The notes: generated from the sequence alone by a model not told the origin. Shown: positions 1 through 7,951, numbered from the stretch's first letter. The stretch: DNA of 33,794 bases from Bacilli bacterium (GCA_016302065.1 JAEDOI010000009.1:1-33794); one strand, 5' to 3'. Numbers and translations are program-made.

Positions 1-33
1 ATACGCAAAATTAGATAGAAAGGATGTCAAAAC

Positions 34-1287
34 ATGATTAAAAGAGATAAGTATTTAGATTTGCTAATTGCAAAGAAATGGAATGGAATGATTAAAGTTG
101 TAACAGGAATAAGAAGATGTGGAAAGTCTTATTTATTATTTAATATTTTTAAAAGTTATTTACTTAATTCTGGTGTTAAAGAAGATGAAATAATTGAAGT
201 AGCTTTAGATAGTGTAGAATTTGAAGAGTTATGTGATAGAAAAAAACTATATGAATACATTAAGTCTAAGGTAATTGACAATAGAAAATACTATCTTTTA
301 TTAGATGAAATACAATTAGTAGATGGATTTGAGTTTTTATTAAATGGTTTACTTAGAGTATCAAATATAGATTGCTATGTAACAGGATCGAATTCAAAGT
401 TTTTATCAAGCGACATCATTACTGAATTTAGAGGAAGAGGTGATGAAATAAGAATACATCCTTTATCATTTAAAGAATTTTATAGTGTGTATCAAGGTGA
501 TAAATCAAAGGCGTATGATGAATATTCCTTATATGGTGGTATGCCTGAACTAATTAAAAGAAAAACACACGAAGAAAAGAGCACATATCTTAATTATTTG
601 ATTAATAATGTTTATTTAAAGGATATTGTTGAAAGAAATAATTTAAAAAATGACACAAAAGTATTAGGTGAATTGTTGGATATATTATCTTCTTCTATAG
701 GTTCATTAACAAATCCACCTAAACTTGAAAAAGCGTATAATTCATTAGCCCATATTGACATAAGCAGAATAACAATTTCTAATTATTTAGATGCATTTGT
801 TGATTCATTTTTAATAAGTAAAGTACAACGATATAACATTAAAGGAAAGGCATATATTGATTCTCCTTTTAAGTATTATTTTGAAGATATCGGGTTACGA
901 AATGCTAGAATTAATTTTAGGCAAAACGAACCAACACATATAATGGAGAATATAATTTATAATGAATTAATTATACGTGGTTATTCTGTTGATATTGGGA
1001 TAGTTGAAGTAAATTATAAAGATGAAAATAATAAAAGTTATAGAAAGCAATATGAAATCGATTTTGTTTGCTATAAAGGAAATTCTAAATATTATATTCA
1101 ATCGGCTTATGCTATTACTGATAAAGAAAAAGTTATTACTGAAACGAGAGGATTATTAAAAATTAATGATTCATTTAAGAAGATAGTTATCTTAAAAGAT
1201 TGTTATATTCCTTGGTATGATGAAAATGGCATTTATTATATTGGATTAGAGCAATTTTTATTAGATTCTAATTCATTAGAAAAATAA
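34..1287 (+). CDS. DUF4143-family AAA-type ATP-binding protein
   Basis: A 417-residue protein of the AAA_14/DUF4143 type. The Walker A loop GIRRCGKS lies at residues 25-32 and the Walker B strand YYLLLDEIQ ends at D91-E92. The arginine-rich stretch EFRGRGDEIRI and the PLSFKEF motif that follow are typical of the family, and the C-terminal half fits the DUF4143 domain, which resembles a nuclease-like fold. The start has a good Shine-Dalgarno (GAAAGGA, 18-24) nine bases upstream. It stands alone: upstream sequence is cut off by the window edge and 419 bp of non-coding DNA follow. These ATPases are common as multi-copy, poorly characterised genes in gut Firmicutes and Bacteroidetes. The ATPase assignment is firm, the biological role is unknown. 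Confidence 0.9.
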   Translation: MIKRDKYLDLLIAKKWNGMIKVVTGIRRCGKSYLLFNIFKSYLLNSGVKEDEIIEVALDSVEFEELCDRKKLYEYIKSKVIDNRKYYLLLDEIQLVDGFEFLLNGLLRVSNIDCYVTGSNSKFLSSDIITEFRGRGDEIRIHPLSFKEFYSVYQGDKSKAYDEYSLYGGMPELIKRKTHEEKSTYLNYLINNVYLKDIVERNNLKNDTKVLGELLDILSSSIGSLTNPPKLEKAYNSLAHIDISRITISNYLDAFVDSFLISKVQRYNIKGKAYIDSPFKYYFEDIGLRNARINFRQNEPTHIMENIIYNELIIRGYSVDIGIVEVNYKDENNKSYRKQYEIDFVCYKGNSKYYIQSAYAITDKEKVITETRGLLKINDSFKKIVILKDCYIPWYDENGIYYIGLEQFLLDSNSLEK

Positions 1288-1576
1288 TGTTCACTTTTCT
1301 TTAAGATAAGACATACCTTGTTATTTAAGAACGAATCATGTTTGTCTAAGAAATAGAAAAACATATTTTAACCTAAAAATCTTTAACTATTTTTTATTTA
1401 AAGCTTAAGGTGATACGTATAAGCGTATTGCTTATATTGTGCTTTTTACTTTTTTAAACATGTCAACGATTTGTAATGGTGACTCATTTGCATTTTTATT
1501 TTTTATTACCTCCTATAATGGATTTGTGAAGATAATATATTCTTAAAACGAAGTGATTCAAATTCATTTGTATTTT
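1288..1576. other. Non-coding stretch between the ATPase gene and groESL
   Basis: This is the upstream part of the 419-bp gap before groES; the CIRCE operators and promoter occupy the rest. I see no convincing gene. An inverted repeat (TATAAGC, five-base loop, GCTTATA; 1418-1436) is followed by T-rich DNA and could be a weak terminator for the ATPase gene. On the minus strand an AGGAGG (1514-1509) precedes a 15-codon ORF that reads into a stop, possibly debris of a lost gene. Confidence 0.5.
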
Positions 1577-1603
1577 TTAGCACTTTACTATTGCAAGTGC
1601 TAA
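1577..1603 (+). promoter_or_regulatory. CIRCE operator 1 (HrcA site) of groESL
   Basis: A perfect 9-9-9 inverted repeat: TTAGCACTT, nine bases, AAGTGCTAA. It differs from consensus TTAGCACTC-N9-GAGTGCTAA only at the innermost base of each arm. The right arm overlaps the -35 box of the groESL promoter, so bound HrcA would block RNA polymerase. No hrcA gene lies in this window. Confidence 0.93.
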
Positions 1604-1618
1604 ATATTGTGATATATT
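1591..1618 (+). promoter_or_regulatory. groESL sigma-A promoter (extended -10)
   Basis: Candidate -35 TTGCAA at 1591-1596, a 16-bp spacer, and -10 TATATT at 1613-1618 preceded by the extended -10 dinucleotide TG (1610-1611). Transcription would begin near 1625, inside the second CIRCE element. The promoter is thus flanked and overlapped by both operators, which is the usual arrangement for HrcA repression. Confidence 0.7.
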
Positions 1619-1622
1619 AGTA

Positions 1623-1649
1623 TTAGCACTTATATATAAAGAGTGCTAA
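1623..1649 (+). promoter_or_regulatory. CIRCE operator 2 (HrcA site) of groESL
   Basis: Second CIRCE: TTAGCACTT, nine bases, GAGTGCTAA, with one mismatch between the arms. It covers the predicted transcription start and would also form a hairpin at the 5' end of the mRNA. It lies 46 bp downstream of the first copy (start to start). Confidence 0.93.
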
Positions 1650-1706
1650 AATTTCTTTAAAGCTTCTTTATTCATAAGAAACAAATATTTAGGAGGATTT
1701 ATTTTT

Positions 1707-1967
1707 ATGATTAAACCATTAAATGGAAATGTTGTTTTAAAAAAAGAATTAAAAGAAAACAAAACAGCAAGTGGAATTTATCTTTCTCAAAAACAAGAAG
1801 AAGAAGACTATGGAATTGTTGTTAGTTTTTCAGAAGATGAAACAATTAAAGGATTAAAAATAGGTGACAAAGTAGTTTACAAATCTTATGACTCTAAAAA
1901 AGTTGTAGATAATGGAGAAGAGTATCTAATAATGCCATATAAAGATATTCTTGCTGTAATTGATTAA
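1707..1967 (+). CDS. groES: Co-chaperonin GroES
   Basis: An 86-residue Cpn10, slightly shorter than the usual ~94. It forms the heptameric lid that closes the GroEL chamber in the cytoplasm during protein folding. The N-terminal KPLNGNVVLKKE beta strand is followed by the mobile loop with the hydrophobic GIYL tripeptide that docks on GroEL, and the protein ends with the conserved DILAVID strand. The roof beta-hairpin region is shortened, which accounts for the small size. A strong AGGAGG (1691-1696) precedes the ATG. It is co-transcribed with groEL, which starts 16 bp after its stop codon, and is controlled by two CIRCE operators, so heat-shock induction through HrcA is expected. Confidence 0.95.
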   Translation: MIKPLNGNVVLKKELKENKTASGIYLSQKQEEEDYGIVVSFSEDETIKGLKIGDKVVYKSYDSKKVVDNGEEYLIMPYKDILAVID

Positions 1968-1983
1968 ATTGGAGGCTAAAAAT

Positions 1984-3594
1984 ATGTCAAAAATAATTAA
2001 ATTTGGAAATGAAGCTAAAAAGGCAATTCTAGAAGGAATTGATGAAATTGCTGATACAGTTAAGGTTACTTTAGGACCAAAAGGAAGAAATGTTGTTTTA
2101 GATAAATCATATGGTTCACCACTAATTACTAATGATGGTGTCTCTATTGCTAAAGAAATTGAATTTGATGATCCATTTAAAAACATGGGTGCTAAATTAA
2201 TATATGAAGTTGCTAATAACACAAACGATGTAGCTGGTGATGGTACAACAACTGCTACTCTTTTAGCTCAAAAGATGATACATGAAGGTTTAAATGCCGT
2301 TAAACAAGGTGCAAATCCAGTTTTGATGAGAGAAGGAATTGAAAAAGCAAGTAAAAAAGTAAGTGAAAAGTTACTTCAACATTCTCGTAAAATCGAATCA
2401 ACTGCTGATATTTCATCAGTAGCAACAATTTCTTCAGGAAGTAAAGAAATAGGTGAAATTATTGCAAAAGCAATGGATACTGTTGGAAGAGAAGGCGTAA
2501 TAAATGTTGATGAATCAAAAGGATTTGAAACAACATTAGAAGTAACAGAAGGAATGAAATATGATAAAGGGTTTATTTCACCATATATGCTTTCTGATAG
2601 AGAAAAGAATAGTGTTGTATTAGAAGATGCTTATGTTTTAATTACAAATTACAAGATTTCAACGATTCAAGATATATTGCCTGTTCTTGAAGGTGTTGTA
2701 GAAGCTCACAAACCTCTTCTTATTATTGCAGACGATATTGAGCAAGAAGTTGTTTCAACATTAGTTCTAAATAAGATAAGAGGCACATTTAATGTTGTTG
2801 CTACAAAAGCTCCTGGATTTGGTGATAATCAAGGTGATACACTTGAAGATATTGCTTTACTTGTTGGAGCAAACTTCATTAACAAAGATTTGAATATGCC
2901 TTTAAAAGATATTTCTATTAAAGATTTAGGATCAGCTAAGAAAATTGTTGTAGAAAAAGATTCAACTACTATTATTGGTGGTAAAGGCGACAAAGAAAAA
3001 TTAGCAAAGCATGTAAAAGATTTAGAAAATGCCTTATATAGCGAGAAAAATAAGAGTAATCATGATCAACTTGCTACTAGACTTGCAAAATTATCAAACG
3101 GAGTTGCTTTAATTAAAGTTGGAGCTACAACAGAAAGTGAATTGAAAGAAAAGAAACTTCGTATTGAAGATGCTCTTAATGCTACAAAAGCTGCTGTAAA
3201 AGAAGGTATTGTTATTGGTGGAGGCGCCTCCTTAATAAATATTTACAAAGAAATTAAAGATGAGCTTAGGAGTGATGTTGTTGATGTTCAAAGAGGTATA
3301 AATGTTGTACTTGCTTCTCTAAGTGAACCATTATATCAAATAGCAGAAAATGCTGGTTTTTCAGGAAAAGATATTGTTGAAATGCAATTAAAAGCTAAGG
3401 AAAATTATGGATTTGATGCTAAAAATGGTAAATGGGTTGATATGTTTGAAAAAGGAATTGTTGATCCTACAATGGTAACAAGAAATGCAATATTAAATGC
3501 TTCTTCAATTGCTGGATTATTCCTAACTACAGAGGCTGCAGTTGGTACAAAACCTGAAATGTCTAAAGAACATAACGATCAAGAAACGTATTAG
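1984..3594 (+). CDS. groEL: Chaperonin GroEL (Hsp60)
   Basis: A 536-residue type I chaperonin subunit that folds non-native proteins in an ATP-driven double heptameric ring. The ATP-binding signature GDGTTTATLLA, the equatorial TLGPKGRNVVLDKSYGSP segment, the apical EGMKYDKGFISPYM segment and the GIVIGGG motif are all present. I place the start at the ATG at 1984 (GGAGG at 1971-1975) rather than the in-frame TTG at 1960, which overlaps groES and lacks a ribosome site. The C-terminus ends in a charged tail (EMSKEHNDQETY) and lacks the Gly-Gly-Met repeats of E. coli GroEL, as in several Mollicutes and their relatives. Second gene of the groESL operon, closed by a terminator 64 bp downstream. 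Confidence 0.97.
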   Translation: MSKIIKFGNEAKKAILEGIDEIADTVKVTLGPKGRNVVLDKSYGSPLITNDGVSIAKEIEFDDPFKNMGAKLIYEVANNTNDVAGDGTTTATLLAQKMIHEGLNAVKQGANPVLMREGIEKASKKVSEKLLQHSRKIESTADISSVATISSGSKEIGEIIAKAMDTVGREGVINVDESKGFETTLEVTEGMKYDKGFISPYMLSDREKNSVVLEDAYVLITNYKISTIQDILPVLEGVVEAHKPLLIIADDIEQEVVSTLVLNKIRGTFNVVATKAPGFGDNQGDTLEDIALLVGANFINKDLNMPLKDISIKDLGSAKKIVVEKDSTTIIGGKGDKEKLAKHVKDLENALYSEKNKSNHDQLATRLAKLSNGVALIKVGATTESELKEKKLRIEDALNATKAAVKEGIVIGGGASLINIYKEIKDELRSDVVDVQRGINVVLASLSEPLYQIAENAGFSGKDIVEMQLKAKENYGFDAKNGKWVDMFEKGIVDPTMVTRNAILNASSIAGLFLTTEAAVGTKPEMSKEHNDQETY

Positions 3595-3657
3595 TTATAG
3601 ATAAAATTAATATAAAAAGATTTTAAATAGGTAATTTATATTTCTTATTTAAAATTT

Positions 3658-3690
3658 AAAAATGGGTGGGTTAAAATCCATCCATTTTTC
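3658..3690 (+). terminator. Rho-independent terminator of groESL
   Basis: A 12-bp stem, AAAAATGGGTGG (3658-3669) pairing with CCATCCATTTTT (3678-3689) with one G-U pair, an eight-base loop, and T-rich sequence in and after the 3' arm. Confidence 0.8.
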
Positions 3691-4105
3691 ATTATTTATA
3701 AACTCATATTCAAATAAAGTTTAGGGTTATGATTTTTTTGTATAACAATCAATAATTCAAATATTTTATTTTTTAACAATTAAATATTTTATTCAAAATT
3801 AATTTTTTTATGTTAAATAGAGTTGTAATAAAAATATGAATAAGAAACTTAGAAGAAAAAAATGTATTAAAAGAATGATTAGAATTTTAACGATTATGCA
3901 TTGGCTATTATCTTAAATTAGCTAAGGGAAAACGCTTTTATAAGTTTTTTAATATAAGAAATAAAATTAACTTCTTATTATTTTTGAAGAAATATATAAT
4001 AACTAGATATTTTTAAATCTTAGCAACTTATTAACATTTTAATATTTGTTTTTGAATAGTTTCTTAATGCAAAAATTAATAAAGTTTAAACGATTTTGTA
4101 TTTTA

Positions 4106-4114
4106 TGGTAAAAT
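4106..4114 (+). promoter_or_regulatory. Extended -10 promoter of the PIG-L gene, apparently leaderless
   Basis: TGGTAAAAT fits an extended -10 (TG-n-TAAAAT, hexamer 4109-4114). A weak -35 (TTTAAA, 4085-4090) lies 18 bp upstream. Transcription would start about 4120-4122, at the ATG itself at 4121, and there is no Shine-Dalgarno. Confidence 0.5.
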
Positions 4115-4120
4115 AAATGT

Positions 4121-4909
4121 ATGGGATTAACTAGAACAATTGTAAATTTAGCAATAAAAAATCAAAAAATAGAATCATTTAACACTTATCTTTTTGTTGG
4201 ACCTCATCCAGACGACATTGAAATAGGAGCTGGAGCCACTGTATCAAAATTAATTAAATTAAAAAAGAAAGTAGTGTTTTTAATTTGTACTGATGGGAGA
4301 TTTGGAAGAGAAAATTTAAAAGAAGATTTAAGTGAAGAACAATTAATTGAAAGAAGAAAAGAAGAATCAATTAAAAGTGCCTCATATTTAGGTGTTAGTG
4401 ATGTTAGATTTTTAAATCTTTGTGATGGAAATAATTATAAATACGAAGACCTTCTTATGGGTATTGCTTCTATTATTAATGATGTAAAACCAGATATTAT
4501 TTTTGGACCAGATCCTGATGTTAGTAGTGAATGTCATAAAGATCATCTTAATGTTGGTAACGCTATTAAAGAATTAGGTAATTTTGCTAATTATATAGAT
4601 ATCTTTGCTCATTATTTACCAAAAGATACATTGGTAAATAATGGAATTGATGTTAAAGCTATTGCTTTATTTATGACTAATAAACCTAATAAATTTGTCA
4701 GAACTTATGGACATTTTAAAAAGCAAATTAATGCTTTGTATATTCATTCTTCACAATATCCTAAAAATGATAAAGCAACAAATGCTGTTGTTTTATATTT
4801 AAAAGTTAGAGCAGTTGAATATGGATTTAGAACATTTTGTATTCCTAGTGAAGGATTTCGTATGATGAATAGAACAAGGATGCATTGTCTTCCTGAAGCA
4901 AGTAAATAA
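4121..4909 (+). CDS. PIG-L/LmbE-family zinc-dependent N-acetyl-sugar deacetylase
   Basis: A 262-residue PIG-L superfamily protein. Known members remove the N-acetyl group from GlcNAc-containing glycolipids or pseudo-thiols (PIG-L, MshB, BshB) using one zinc ion. The metal motif PHPDD is at residues 28-32 (ligands H29 and D32 by family analogy) and the second conserved block CHKDH at 138-142 supplies H142. There is no signal peptide or membrane segment, so it is cytoplasmic. No bacillithiol genes (bshA or bshC) are nearby, so the substrate is open; it could serve the adjacent glycan locus, which starts 72 bp downstream on the same strand, but that is inference. No ribosome-binding site precedes the ATG. 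Confidence 0.85.
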   Translation: MGLTRTIVNLAIKNQKIESFNTYLFVGPHPDDIEIGAGATVSKLIKLKKKVVFLICTDGRFGRENLKEDLSEEQLIERRKEESIKSASYLGVSDVRFLNLCDGNNYKYEDLLMGIASIINDVKPDIIFGPDPDVSSECHKDHLNVGNAIKELGNFANYIDIFAHYLPKDTLVNNGIDVKAIALFMTNKPNKFVRTYGHFKKQINALYIHSSQYPKNDKATNAVVLYLKVRAVEYGFRTFCIPSEGFRMMNRTRMHCLPEASK

Positions 4910-4946
4910 AAAACCATATGAAATCCCACTTATTTTAAATAATTAT

Positions 4947-4974
4947 TTGTTTTATAACTTTAAAATAATATAAT
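4947..4974 (+). promoter_or_regulatory. Promoter of the two-component operon, apparently leaderless
   Basis: A perfect -10 TATAAT at 4969-4974 and a weak -35 TTGTTT at 4947-4952, spaced 16 bp. The -10 ends seven bases before the ATG at 4982, so the mRNA would begin at or one base before the start codon. No purine-rich ribosome site is present. Confidence 0.6.
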
Positions 4975-4981
4975 TTTTAAT

Positions 4982-6658
4982 ATGAGGAAAAGATTAAAAA
5001 TTACTGCAATAATTAGTATTACTGAAATAGTTCTTTTAATTAGTGCTATTTTTGTTTCAATTACTTTATATATTTCTAGTAATGAAGGTATAAAAGAACA
5101 AGAAATAAGTATTGTTGAAAAACAATCAGATTCTTTTGTAAATAGATTTGACAGTCTTTCTGTTAAATTTCAAGAAATTTCAGTAAAGATTTCTAACTTA
5201 AATGAAAGAAAGCTTTTATCTTCGTATTATTATGATTCAATAGATGATCAATATGGAAAAATTAAAGCTTTAAATGATATTAGTGATTACTTAGAAAATT
5301 ATGTTTTAACTAGCACATGTGTTAATAGTGTTGGTGCTAAATTTCAAGAAATAGATGGGAAATCATATCCAATTTTACATACTTCTAGTGTTACTAGTGG
5401 AAGTGCTTTAGAATTAGATTATATATTAAATAATGTCAGTTTCTATAAAGATGAAATAAATTATTACATTTATAATGAGCATTTATATTATTTATTTTCA
5501 ACTGATATTGATGATTCTTTTAAAATTGCTATTGATTTAAATATTGAAGAGTTTGCAAATTTATTTGAAATAGATACTAATTTAAATACACCATATTTTA
5601 ATTATTTAATTAATGATAATAGAATTATATTTTCTTTGTCTAATTATGAATTTAGTGATTCTGATTTAGCTAATTTAAAAATTGAAAATTTCAAAAATTT
5701 TCACACCTTTGTATCAAGTAAAGAATTAAATGAGACTGTATATTTAAGAACTTGTTTAAATTTAAATAATTTATCTAATAGAGGTATGGCATCAATTGTT
5801 TATTTAATTATTGGTATTGTCTTAATTACTATTATTGGTTGTATTACTCTTCTTTTATTAAATTTATATATGAGAAAACCAATTAATGAAATTCAAGTGG
5901 CATTAAAAAATATTTCTAAAGGTAATTTTAATTATCGAATTGAATATAAAACTAAATCTGATTTACAAGAATTAATAGATGGTATTAATTCAATGAGTGA
6001 GATGTTAAATACTTATATTGATGAAAAATATCTTCAAGAAATTAGAGTTAAAGATGCTAAATTTAAAGTTTTACAATCTCAAATTCACCCTCATTTCCTT
6101 TATAATTGTTTTGCTACTATTCAATCATTAATTAAAATGGAGGATTATAATAAAGCGTTAGAATTAACAAAACAAATGAGTCTTTATTATAGTTATATTA
6201 CAAAAAATAAAGCATTAATAGTTTCATTAAAAGAAGAATGGGATCACATGTATAAATATTTAAATATTCAAAAAATTAGATTTGAGGATAACGTTACATA
6301 TGAAATTGATGCTTTAGATGAAAAATATAATTCCATTCAAGTTCCTAAAATTATATTTCAACCAATTGTAGAAAATAGCTTTAAATATGCCTTTAAAAAC
6401 ATTGATAATGGTATATTAAAAATTAAAATTAGTGAGGAAAACGATAGTTTATTTATATCTTTTGAAGATAATGGATACATTGATGAAGAAACCATTAAAT
6501 CATTAAATGAACAAGTATATAAAGAAAATATTGAGACAAGTGGTTTGATTAATGTTTGTCAAAGAATAATGACTTATAGTCAAAATAAGAGTAAAGTAAT
6601 AATTGAAAAAGGAGAAGAACTTAAAGGGCTAAAAATTACATTTAAGTTAGCAAAGTAA
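4982..6658 (+). CDS. Sensor histidine kinase, YesM/LytS type
   Basis: A 558-residue membrane kinase. One membrane helix at ~8-32, an extracytoplasmic sensor region at ~33-270, a second helix at ~271-296, a HAMP linker at ~297-350, then a His_kinase (PF06580) domain. The phospho-acceptor block reads QSQIHPHFLYN, with H371 the family histidine. The ATPase domain follows, with N-box PIVENSFKYAF (461-471). The following glycine boxes are reduced: DNGYI replaces the usual DNGxG, and SGLINV stands where GIGLxNV is expected. The response regulator begins one base after the stop. Kinases of this family next to LplA/LplB/YtcP transporters typically sense extracellular sugars. The start codon seems leaderless. 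Confidence 0.92.
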   Translation: MRKRLKITAIISITEIVLLISAIFVSITLYISSNEGIKEQEISIVEKQSDSFVNRFDSLSVKFQEISVKISNLNERKLLSSYYYDSIDDQYGKIKALNDISDYLENYVLTSTCVNSVGAKFQEIDGKSYPILHTSSVTSGSALELDYILNNVSFYKDEINYYIYNEHLYYLFSTDIDDSFKIAIDLNIEEFANLFEIDTNLNTPYFNYLINDNRIIFSLSNYEFSDSDLANLKIENFKNFHTFVSSKELNETVYLRTCLNLNNLSNRGMASIVYLIIGIVLITIIGCITLLLLNLYMRKPINEIQVALKNISKGNFNYRIEYKTKSDLQELIDGINSMSEMLNTYIDEKYLQEIRVKDAKFKVLQSQIHPHFLYNCFATIQSLIKMEDYNKALELTKQMSLYYSYITKNKALIVSLKEEWDHMYKYLNIQKIRFEDNVTYEIDALDEKYNSIQVPKIIFQPIVENSFKYAFKNIDNGILKIKISEENDSLFISFEDNGYIDEETIKSLNEQVYKENIETSGLINVCQRIMTYSQNKSKVIIEKGEELKGLKITFKLAK

Positions 6659-6659
6659 A

Positions 6660-7847
6660 ATGAATATTGTAGTAATCGATGATGAAAAAATAATAGCTAA
6701 TGCTTTCTTTAAATTAATAAGTACAAATTTTAAAGATGAATCTGTAAATGTTTTTTATAAGCCAAATGATGTTTTAAAATTTGCTTCTTCTAATAGAATT
6801 GATATTTTAGTTTGCGATATTGATATGCCTTTGTTAAATGGAATAGAGCTAGCAAAGCAACTTAAAAATAGTTTTAAATCGATGAGAACTCTCTTTTTAA
6901 CAGGAATGGATACGTTTGATTATATTTATAATGCTACAAAAGTAAAAGATAGTAGATATGTCTTAAAAATTGAAGATGATGAAACAATTATTAATAATAT
7001 AAAAGAGATGATTCAAGAATTAAATGAAATAGAAACTAATGATAAATCTCATCTTAATTTAATTAATGAAAAGAATGATTTATTAGTTGAAAAATATCGT
7101 TATTATATGGTTTCTTTAGTAAATGATATGTTAATTAATAAAGATTTTGATATTGGAGAAGGTTACTTTAGTCTAATATTATTAGATAAAGAAATAGATA
7201 ATGATAATTTCTTTATCTTAGCAAATATATTTTCGCATTTCTTAAATATAAAATGTGAAAATATATTTAAAATAGATAATAAAGTATTAGGAATTTATTC
7301 TTCATTTATATTGAATAAAGATATTTTTTCTCATTGTAAAGAAGTTATTTATCAAGAGCATAATATTATTATCAATATTATTGTTTCTACTTTAAAAGTA
7401 AATAAAGATACTTTAAATAATTTATTTACAAAAATGAATAGTATTTCTTATTTAAGTGATACTAGTAAAGGTTTTTACTTTATATTAGAAGAATTATATG
7501 AGCAAAAAGATGATGATAACGTTAAATTAATTTCTAAAATTAAAGATTATATTTATGAACATACGAACGAAGATATATCTTTAAAAAAGATTAGTGAAGT
7601 TATGCATTATAATGAATCTTATTTATCTAGGTTATTTAAAAAACTTACTGGAAAGAATTTTAAAGATTTAGTTACTGATGTTAAAATTAAAAAAGCTATG
7701 TATTTACTAAGTGAAACCGATTTAATGGTTAGAGATATTGCTTCTTCAGTTGGTTTTGATTCAATATCTCATTTCCAATATTTTTTCAAAAAGAATAAAG
7801 GGATTACTCCTTTAGAATATCGAAGAGATAACATAAATAATAATTAA
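6660..7847 (+). CDS. Response regulator with AraC-type DNA-binding domain, YesN type
   Basis: A 395-residue regulator. The receiver domain (1-~120) has the acidic pocket D7-D8, the phospho-acceptor D53 within CDIDMP, T81 and K103. The middle (~130-285) has no domain I recognise, as is usual in YesN proteins. The C-terminal ~100 residues form two AraC helix-turn-helix motifs (ISLKKISEVMHYNESYLSRL, then MVRDIASSVGFDSISHFQ), followed by the terminal FKKNKGITPLEYRR. It is separated from the kinase gene by one base and surely shares its transcript. It probably activates the transporter operon whose promoter lies about 35 bp downstream of its stop. Candidate half-sites upstream of that promoter are described separately. 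Confidence 0.92.
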   Translation: MNIVVIDDEKIIANAFFKLISTNFKDESVNVFYKPNDVLKFASSNRIDILVCDIDMPLLNGIELAKQLKNSFKSMRTLFLTGMDTFDYIYNATKVKDSRYVLKIEDDETIINNIKEMIQELNEIETNDKSHLNLINEKNDLLVEKYRYYMVSLVNDMLINKDFDIGEGYFSLILLDKEIDNDNFFILANIFSHFLNIKCENIFKIDNKVLGIYSSFILNKDIFSHCKEVIYQEHNIIINIIVSTLKVNKDTLNNLFTKMNSISYLSDTSKGFYFILEELYEQKDDDNVKLISKIKDYIYEHTNEDISLKKISEVMHYNESYLSRLFKKLTGKNFKDLVTDVKIKKAMYLLSETDLMVRDIASSVGFDSISHFQYFFKKNKGITPLEYRRDNINNN

Positions 7848-7856
7848 GTCAAAAAA

Positions 7857-7878
7857 ACATAATTATGTAAATTTTACA
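7857..7878 (+). promoter_or_regulatory. Overlapping palindromes upstream of the sugar-transport operon (candidate regulator site)
   Basis: Two perfect palindromes share three bases: ACATAATTATGT (7857-7868) and TGTAAATTTTACA (7866-7878). They end four bases before the candidate -35 box (7882), where an activator would sit. The adjacent YesN-like regulator is the natural candidate ligand, but AraC-type proteins often bind direct repeats, so this is tentative. Confidence 0.35.
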
Positions 7879-7881
7879 AAA

Positions 7882-7910
7882 TTGAATATTTAATTTTATT
7901 TTTTTACTAT
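7882..7910 (+). promoter_or_regulatory. Candidate promoter of the sugar-transport operon
   Basis: TTGAAT (7882-7887), a 17-bp spacer and TACTAT (7905-7910). An overlapping alternative -10, TAAAAT, lies at 7911-7916. Transcription would start around 7917-7923, leaving a leader of about 30 bases with a GGGAG ribosome site at 7942-7946. Confidence 0.5.
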
Positions 7911-7951
7911 TAAAATGAAGTTTTAATAAGAAAACAAAAATGGGAGTATTT

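Larger units (their letters stand above)
3595..4120. other. 526-bp non-coding stretch: groESL terminator, PIG-L promoter, AT-rich filler
   Basis: It holds the groEL terminator at its left end and the PIG-L gene promoter at its right end. Between them the sequence is extremely AT-rich. The only ORF I noticed is a 26-codon lysine/arginine-rich reading frame at 3836-3916 without a ribosome-binding site. A degenerate catabolite-repression-like motif (GGAAAACGCTTTTA, 3927-3940) has two mismatches to the consensus. I see no RNA gene. Confidence 0.5.

Noticed and set aside
1418..1436. TATAAGC/GCTTATA inverted repeat as terminator of the first gene
   Set aside because: Stem is short and AT-rich and more than 130 bp past the stop codon; mentioned only as a possibility in the intergenic entry.
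1960..1983. TTG start for groEL
   Set aside because: It overlaps the end of groES and has no ribosome site; the ATG at 1984 has GGAGG at the right distance and gives the canonical GroEL N-terminus.
3836..3916. 26-codon basic peptide ORF
   Set aside because: No ribosome site and a lysine/arginine content expected by chance in this AT-rich background; could be real but cannot be supported.
3927..3940. Catabolite-responsive (cre-like) motif GGAAAACGCTTTTA
   Set aside because: Two mismatches to conserved consensus positions and about 180 bp from the nearest start codon; no similar site near the sugar operon.
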